NCBI GenBank assembly: GCA_965659005.1
Contig: CBFHVG010000084.1
Coordinates: forward strand, 1-9,442
Origin: CAYPTY01 sp965659005
GTDB lineage: Bacteria; Bacteroidota; Rhodothermia; Balneolales; Balneolaceae
DNA: 9,442 nt
Direction of reading: 5' to 3'
The notes below the pieces were generated by a model, which saw only the letters and a program-made list of their open reading frames with translations, did not search any database and had not been told where the DNA came from. Below, piece by piece: positions 5,078-9,442 of the stretch. The first letter of the stretch is position 1, and each line of letters begins with the position of its first letter. The position numbers were made by a program, and so were the translations under genes.

Positions 5078-7957
5078 TCAATTTTTTGCGTTGATGTTGC
5101 CTTTAACAACAATAGTGAACCCTTCACTATTCTTAATTTCGATATTTGCACCTATACGATTCGCTCGCATTTCCATGTTACGTAATCCCTGACCTGTTTT
5201 CTTAATTCCATCAGTAACTCGCCCATTATCACGAATAATCATTTCAAAATCACCACTTTCTGTTTTGAGTTGAATATCCACCTGATCTCCATTAGAATAT
5301 TTTGCAATATTGTTGGCTGCTTCCTTAAAAATGAGATAAAGATTCTCCTTCAAATCAACCGGTAGTCTATTGTTCATATTCAGATCATCAAAATCATATT
5401 TAACCATCATATTTTTGGATTCAAGTACGGTATTAATGTAGTCCTGCATTCGATCTGTGAAATCACCTAGGGTATCATTTCTGGCATCAATTGACCAGAC
5501 GATATCATCCAAAGCATTTACAATATAACGGCTCTGTTTGCCAATCTGATTCAACGACTTTTTGTATTCTTCATCCATGTTTGTGGCTTGAAGGAAATCA
5601 GACTGTAGTGCAATTTCGGTTAATGATGCCCCTACATCATCATGCAAATCACTGGCAATACGCACCCTCATTCTTTCGATATCCACCATCTTACTAATGC
5701 GCCAGTAGTTGTAAAACAGATAAATTAAGCCACCTATTAAACCTAGATTCAATCCAATGAACCACCATCGAAGCCAGAATGGTGGGGTAACTGTAAAATC
5801 AATGGATGCTCTGTATGGCGACCATAAACCATTAGCCGTTCTTGCTCTAACTTCGAAACGGTAGTCACCCGCAGGTAATGATGGATATTTCGCATTCCGG
5901 TTTTTTGTTGTTTGCCAGTCGGGATCTATTCCTTTGATTCTATATTCATAGGTGATTTGTTGAGGGGCTTTATAATCAAGACCCACATAATCAACTTCTA
6001 TAAAGCTTCTGTTGTGACTAAATCTGAGAAGATCATTCAGGTTATATTCACGACCTGAAGATCTAATAGCAGTTATGTAAATATCAGGCTCAACATCATT
6101 TTCAACAAACCGATCGGGATAAAAAACACTTAAACCGTCTACTGACCCAAACCATAATTTACCATCTGAATCTTCAAATACGGCTCCTGAATTTAGCTCA
6201 TTGCCTACAAGCCCTTCTTCTCTCTGAATTACACGAATTCCTTCCAGGTTCCTTGAATCTCCATTTTTGAACTTTTCATAATCAAGTCGAACTACACCAT
6301 TTTTTGTACCAATCCAAAACAACCCATCTTCACTTTGATGAATGAAATAACTAACAGGATCTGGTAATCCATTTTTCTCAGTAATATTCTCAATTTCCCC
6401 ATTTTTATACCTTGCTACACCTCCAAATGTTGAAAACCAAATAGCTCCATCCTGAGCTACCATTAAGTGGATCACACCATTATTTGGGATCCCATCCTGA
6501 ATTGAGAAGTTTTCAAAAGATTCACCATTAAATTTACTGGCGCCACCATAGGTAGCAAACCAGATATTACCTTCTTTGTCTTCAGCAGCTTCCATAATGG
6601 TATTACTTGGAAGACCGTCTGCATCAGTAAACTGTCTATATTCTTTACCATCATAACGAATAGCGCCATCACCGTATGTTGAGTACCATATATCGCCATT
6701 TGAGGACTCATAGATTCCTCTCACTTTTCTGTAAGGGAAGCCTGACTCACTTAGAGAAATTACCCGTTTACCTCTTACCTGCCCGATGCCCGACTGTGTT
6801 CCTGCCCAGATATTACCATCATCAAATTTTGATAGAGTAAATATCCTGTTATCGTTTAACCCCTCGCTTTGACCAATGGCATCAAAATTATTCCCATTAT
6901 AGAGCATTAAACCACCACCAAAGGTCGCTATATACTTATTACCATTTTCAGTTTCTTGAACTGAGGTAATCAGGTTATTGGTTAATCCATCTTCTCCGGT
7001 ATAATTTTCAAAATAGTCTCCGAGGTAGAGATTTATACCACCGCCATATGTTCCTATCCATATGTTTCCATTTTCATCGTGAAAAACATCATAAATCAGA
7101 TTATTTGCCAAGCCATTTTGAATAGTAAAATTGCGGAAATTCTCGCCATCATATGCTGATAGACCTTCTTCAGTTCCAATCCACATAATACCGTTATCAT
7201 CGAGCTCCAAAGTCATGACACGGTTATTAACCAAACCATTATCTGTGTGTAGATTTTCAAATTTCTCACCGTCAAAAATGGCAATACCATTTCGTGTGGC
7301 TATCAATAGGCGATCGCTATCCAGATATAACAAATCACGTATTCTAGATTCAGGTAATCCATCTTTATCTGTATAACTGCGAAAAGTGTCATTTTCAAGA
7401 GCAGATAAACCAGATCGGGTACCAAACCAGATCACACCATTTCGATCTTCCACGATATCTCTCACTCTGTTTCCAACTAACCCATTTACTGTGGTATAAT
7501 GGACAAGGTTGAAATCCTGATCGATTTTCCAGGCGCCGGAACCATCGGTGGCAACCCAAATATTTCCTTCAGAATCCTGAAATAAATCATTAATCAACGC
7601 TTTATCCAGAGGGCTAAATTTCTCATGATAATAGATACTATCGCCTTCCAGATAATTAAGGCCAAAGCCTGTACCTATCCAGATACGGTTATCCACATCC
7701 TGCATTAGGGCATATACCTTATTATCATTTAATCCATTATCTCTGTAAAAACTTTCAAATTCATAACCATTGAATCTGTTTAGTCCATACCCAGTGGCTA
7801 CCCATATAAAACCTTTTTCGTCTTGTATGATATCATTGACCACAGACTCACTTAACCCATTTTCAATGGAATAAGTACGAAATGGGTATTTCTGAGCCTC
7901 GACTGAACTCAGTGTCAGAAGGCTTAATATTATGAGTATTAGATAGAATCGCATCAT
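5078..7957 (-). CDS. Propeller-type membrane sensor histidine kinase (Reg_prop, Y_Y_Y, HisKA_3, HATPase_c)
   Basis: The start is set at the ATG at 7957 (a second ATG follows at 7954), giving 959 aa and a signal peptide MMRFYLILIILSLLTLSS, cleaved near VEA|Q. A TTG further upstream (8023) falls inside the terminator hairpin of the sigma-factor gene and is rejected. Domains: fourteen Reg_prop blade motifs of the IWIGT..GL type between residues 51 and 615, about 41 apart, enough for two seven-bladed propellers; a Y_Y_Y domain (about 669-725); one transmembrane helix (about 727-749, WLRWWFIGLNLGLIGGLIYLF); a HisKA_3 dimerisation domain with phospho-accepting His772 in DLHDDVGASLTEI; and a HATPase domain with N-box NN 882-883, DNG at 910-912 and GQGLRNM at 922-928. 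The second Gly of the usual DxGxG box is Val (DNGRV). The sensor part is periplasmic and likely binds a ligand; polysaccharides are known for hybrid relatives, but none is shown here. The partner regulator follows three bases downstream. Confidence 0.93.
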   Translation of the reverse strand: MMRFYLILIILSLLTLSSVEAQKYPFRTYSIENGLSESVVNDIIQDEKGFIWVATGYGLNRFNGYEFESFYRDNGLNDNKVYALMQDVDNRIWIGTGFGLNYLEGDSIYYHEKFSPLDKALINDLFQDSEGNIWVATDGSGAWKIDQDFNLVHYTTVNGLVGNRVRDIVEDRNGVIWFGTRSGLSALENDTFRSYTDKDGLPESRIRDLLYLDSDRLLIATRNGIAIFDGEKFENLHTDNGLVNNRVMTLELDDNGIMWIGTEEGLSAYDGENFRNFTIQNGLANNLIYDVFHDENGNIWIGTYGGGINLYLGDYFENYTGEDGLTNNLITSVQETENGNKYIATFGGGLMLYNGNNFDAIGQSEGLNDNRIFTLSKFDDGNIWAGTQSGIGQVRGKRVISLSESGFPYRKVRGIYESSNGDIWYSTYGDGAIRYDGKEYRQFTDADGLPSNTIMEAAEDKEGNIWFATYGGASKFNGESFENFSIQDGIPNNGVIHLMVAQDGAIWFSTFGGVARYKNGEIENITEKNGLPDPVSYFIHQSEDGLFWIGTKNGVVRLDYEKFKNGDSRNLEGIRVIQREEGLVGNELNSGAVFEDSDGKLWFGSVDGLSVFYPDRFVENDVEPDIYITAIRSSGREYNLNDLLRFSHNRSFIEVDYVGLDYKAPQQITYEYRIKGIDPDWQTTKNRNAKYPSLPAGDYRFEVRARTANGLWSPYRASIDFTVTPPFWLRWWFIGLNLGLIGGLIYLFYNYWRISKMVDIERMRVRIASDLHDDVGASLTEIALQSDFLQATNMDEEYKKSLNQIGKQSRYIVNALDDIVWSIDARNDTLGDFTDRMQDYINTVLESKNMMVKYDFDDLNMNNRLPVDLKENLYLIFKEAANNIAKYSNGDQVDIQLKTESGDFEMIIRDNGRVTDGIKKTGQGLRNMEMRANRIGANIEIKNSEGFTIVVKGNINAKN
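6113..7807 (-). repeat. Fourteen Reg_prop beta-propeller blade repeats within the sensor kinase
   Basis: The blade signature Ile/Leu-Trp-Ile/Val/Phe-Gly/Ala-Thr followed by Gly-Leu and an Asp/Asn-Gly turn recurs fourteen times. The first is IWVATGYGLNRFNG (coding 7807 downward), others are IWIGTGFGLNYLEG, MWIGTEEGLSAYDG and IWFATYGGASKFNG, and the last is LWFGSVDGLSVFYPD. Spacing is 40-43 residues except before the last blade, where it is 54. Between blades a linker of the type NGL.NN.(I/V) recurs. Degenerate copies are KYIATFGGGLMLYNG and LLIATRNGIAIFDG, which lack the first Ile-Trp pair. Confidence 0.9.
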
Positions 7958-8007
7958 GCATTTTAAGCAAGAAACGTCGGAATGGAAAGAAATGTGATAC
8001 TTTAAAT

Positions 8008-8034
8008 AAAAAAAGCCACTCAAAAAGTGGCTTT
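8008..8034 (-). terminator. Intrinsic terminator of the sigma-factor gene
   Basis: Reading the minus strand, nine bases AAAGCCACT (8034-8026) are followed by a five-base loop TTTTG and the exact complement AGTGGCTTT (8020-8012). The Us run on past the stem, giving seven Ts in a row to 8008. It begins five bases after the sigma-factor stop codon. It separates the sigma-factor transcript from the two-component operon, so the kinase gene needs its own promoter in the 50 bp between here and 7957, or depends on readthrough. Confidence 0.93.
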
Positions 8035-8039
8035 CAATT

Positions 8040-8894
8040 TTAACCGAGATAAACTCTTAAAGCTGCGCTTCGATTGTGATGTCTCAGTTTTCGAAGTGCT
8101 TTTTCCTTAATCTGACGAACACGCTCACGTGTAAGGTCAAATCTTTCGCCAATTTCTTCCAGAGTTAGAGAATGCTCACGACCGATACCGAAGTAAAGGC
8201 GAATAACCTCCGCTTCTCTTTTGGTTAATTTAGAAAGTGCTCTTTCGATTTCGACTTTCAGGGACTCGCCCATCAGTTCGTTATCAGGATTTGGAATCTC
8301 CTCATTTTCGAGTACATCAAGAAGGCGATTATCTTCACCTTGAGCGAAAGGAGCATCTACAGAAAGGTGACGGCCTGAAATCTTAAGAGTGTCGGCAACT
8401 TCACCTACTGTCATTTCAAGACTTTCAGCAAGCTCATGCGCAGAAGGAATACGTTCATACTCCTGCTCAAGCTTTGAAAGCTCTTTACCAATTTTATTTA
8501 ATGCACCCACCCTATTTAGAGGCAGGCGAACTATACGGCTCTGCTCAGCTAAAGCTTGAAGGATAGACTGACGAATCCACCAAACAGCATATGAGATAAA
8601 TTTAAAACCTCTGGTTTCATCAAAACGCTTTGCTGCTTTGATCAGACCAAGGTTACCTTCATTTATTAAATCACCTAGAGAAAGACCCTGGTTTTGATAC
8701 TGTTTTGCTACCGAGACCACAAATCTCAGGTTCGCTTTGGTGAGGTCTTCTAATGCTCTCTGACTACCTTTTTGAATTTCTTTTGCTAGTCTTACTTCGT
8801 CATCTGGTGTAATCAGTTTCTCTTTACCGATTTCATGCAGATATCTATCGAGGGATTCGGATTCACGCGTGGAAATACCGGAACTTTTAGCCAC
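8040..8894 (-). CDS. rpoD: Primary RNA polymerase sigma factor, short RpoD/SigA type
   Basis: The 284-aa protein has regions 1.2 to 4.2 of a group 1/2 sigma-70 factor and lacks the long acidic region 1.1, as is normal for RpoD in Bacteroidota-like bacteria. Visible landmarks: ESLDRYLHEIGKEKLITP (region 1.2, about 13-30), region 2 with LINEGNLGLIKAAKRFD (76-92) and the promoter-melting segment FKFISYAVWWIRQSILQA (97-114), region 3 around 123-205, and region 4.2 with LTLEEIGERFDLTRERVRQ (243-261) and a conserved basic end. It directs core polymerase to housekeeping promoters. The start codon is GTG (8894); no in-frame ATG lies between it and an upstream stop, and the next Met is at residue 161, so GTG is the only sensible start. 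A terminator follows at once, and a 317-bp non-coding region precedes it, so the gene is probably transcribed alone. A stationary-phase paralogue is possible but less likely. Confidence 0.95.
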   Translation of the reverse strand: MAKSSGISTRESESLDRYLHEIGKEKLITPDDEVRLAKEIQKGSQRALEDLTKANLRFVVSVAKQYQNQGLSLGDLINEGNLGLIKAAKRFDETRGFKFISYAVWWIRQSILQALAEQSRIVRLPLNRVGALNKIGKELSKLEQEYERIPSAHELAESLEMTVGEVADTLKISGRHLSVDAPFAQGEDNRLLDVLENEEIPNPDNELMGESLKVEIERALSKLTKREAEVIRLYFGIGREHSLTLEEIGERFDLTRERVRQIKEKALRKLRHHNRSAALRVYLG

Positions 8895-9211
8895 AGGTTT
8901 ATTCTTTATTTATGTTTATGGATTGATCAACAGAAGTGCGCAGATGATATTAGTTTAAGCTGATATATGAATCTAGCTTCAGATTGCAGTCCACGCTTCT
9001 CGATGTAAGCAAATTGACGTTAAATATACAAATAATAGATTTAAATATTTGAATTTCATGTCAATTTCCTGATCTCTCTATTTAATCAGTTAAGTAACAT
9101 AAAAAAGGCCCAATTATTATTGACTTCATAACCCCTATTCATCTATTTGTGTTGATATCGGAGTATACGGTTTGGAAGAAATAAGTCAAATTTTGCAGGT
9201 CTATCGATCTT
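8895..9211. other. Intergenic region between deoB and the sigma-factor gene
   Basis: No credible coding frame is seen in this stretch of 317 bp. On the minus strand it runs from the deoB stop to the sigma-factor GTG. Near 9101-9110 there is GGCC followed by six Ts on the minus strand, which could help end deoB transcription, but the only stem next to it is four base pairs (CAAT/ATTG), so I do not call a terminator. An AT-rich segment with a nested inverted repeat lies at 9011-9067 and is listed separately. The remaining roughly 115 bp up to the GTG would be leader if transcription starts in that AT-rich segment. Confidence 0.7.
9011..9067 (-). promoter_or_regulatory. AT-rich dyad with a TTGACA box, possible sigma-factor promoter/operator
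   Basis: AAATTGAC (9011-9018) and GTCAATTT (9060-9067) form a perfect 8-bp inverted repeat 41 bases apart. Nested inside is CAAATA (9029-9034) with TATTTG (9046-9051), centred within one base of the same point. On the minus strand the right arm supplies a perfect TTGACA (9064-9059); TATTAT lies 21 bases further, too far for a standard spacing, and the hexamers at 17-18 bases match poorly. The symmetry means a TTGACG is also present on the plus strand. This is a candidate promoter or binding site only. Confidence 0.3.
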
Positions 9212-9442
9212 TTACTTCAAGAATGATGAACCAGGGAATTTATTAGGGATTTCAAAAATACCTGCAACGGATTTAGCAATATCACTGAAGCTCTCTCTAA
9301 TGCCTAAATCATTATTTTCAGCTTTAAATGCAGGAAATACAATAAGTGGAACATATTCTCTTGAATGATCCGTGCTTTCTGAAACTGGATCATTTCCATG
9401 ATCTCCGGTAATTATAAGAACATCTTCCTCTTTCATTTTACT
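9212..9442 (-). CDS. deoB: Phosphopentomutase, C-terminal part (5' end beyond the window)
   Basis: The frame enters from the right edge with no start needed and ends at TAA 9214-9212, giving the last 76 residues. The segment ITGDHGNDPVSESTDHSREY carries the alkaline-phosphatase-superfamily metal-binding Asp-His (GDHGND) and a second His eleven residues later (TDHSRE), arranged as in phosphopentomutases. The following LGIRESFSDIAKSVAGIF matches the family's C-terminal helix pattern (LG.RE.F.DIA). The enzyme interconverts ribose-1-phosphate and ribose-5-phosphate (and the deoxy forms) in nucleoside salvage, in the cytosol. Phosphoglycerate mutase (iPGM) belongs to the same superfamily, but the TDHSREYVPL block favours phosphopentomutase. 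The gene does not appear to be functionally linked to the others here. Confidence 0.9.
   Translation of the reverse strand, partial: SKMKEEDVLIITGDHGNDPVSESTDHSREYVPLIVFPAFKAENNDLGIRESFSDIAKSVAGIFEIPNKFPGSSFLK

Noticed and set aside
4439..7957. Hybrid two-component system (one-protein HTCS) split by a frameshift
   Set aside because: The kinase ends normally after its ATPase domain, and the regulator has its own ATG and a LuxR-type rather than an AraC-type output domain, so these are two genuine genes.
9101..9122. GGCC plus six Ts (minus strand) as the deoB terminator
   Set aside because: The T run is good, but the adjacent stem is four base pairs, too weak to call.
1..9442. tRNA, rRNA, insertion sequence, integrase or phage genes
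   Set aside because: None was seen on either strand; the intergenic spaces are short and no transposase-like frame is present.

Overview
The window reads as a piece of chromosome from a marine-type member of the Bacteroidota/Balneolota/Rhodothermota group. The evidence is a short primary-type sigma factor (284 aa, no long region 1.1), a sensor kinase whose periplasmic part is built from Reg_prop beta-propeller blades plus a Y_Y_Y domain, an OmpP1/FadL-type outer-membrane protein, and a modest-GC, AT-rich intergenic style. A Balneola/Gracilimonas-like host is my best guess, but it is an inference from protein character only. All seven genes lie on the minus strand, so transcription runs from the right edge of the window to the left.

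Right part (9442 to 8008): the C-terminal end of phosphopentomutase (deoB), a 317-bp non-coding stretch that should hold the sigma-factor promoter and leader, the primary sigma factor gene (GTG start), and a clear intrinsic terminator.

Middle part (7957 to 4439): a two-gene two-component system. A 959-aa membrane histidine kinase with fourteen propeller repeats is followed three bases later by a NarL/LuxR-type response regulator.

Left part (4344 to 1): two tandem paralogous lipoprotein genes of a strange modular build, then an OmpP1/FadL-type porin cut by the left edge. Each lipoprotein has a conserved acidic/aromatic N-terminal domain after the lipidated Cys, a Trp/Gly/Asn-rich segment, a conserved basic linker, and a long Ser/Arg low-complexity tail. 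The duplicated unit also includes about 87 bp upstream of each start codon, aligned without gaps. In the promoter-side half of this element the copy next to the response regulator carries two perfect palindromes. The second lipoprotein gene is only 43 bp from the porin gene and is probably co-transcribed with it.

Working model (inference): the propeller kinase and its regulator control the adjacent lipoprotein genes, and through the second copy the porin, so that the left two thirds of the window would form one envelope-related module. The most unusual part is the pair of Trp-rich/Ser-Arg-rich lipoproteins, whose function I do not recognise.
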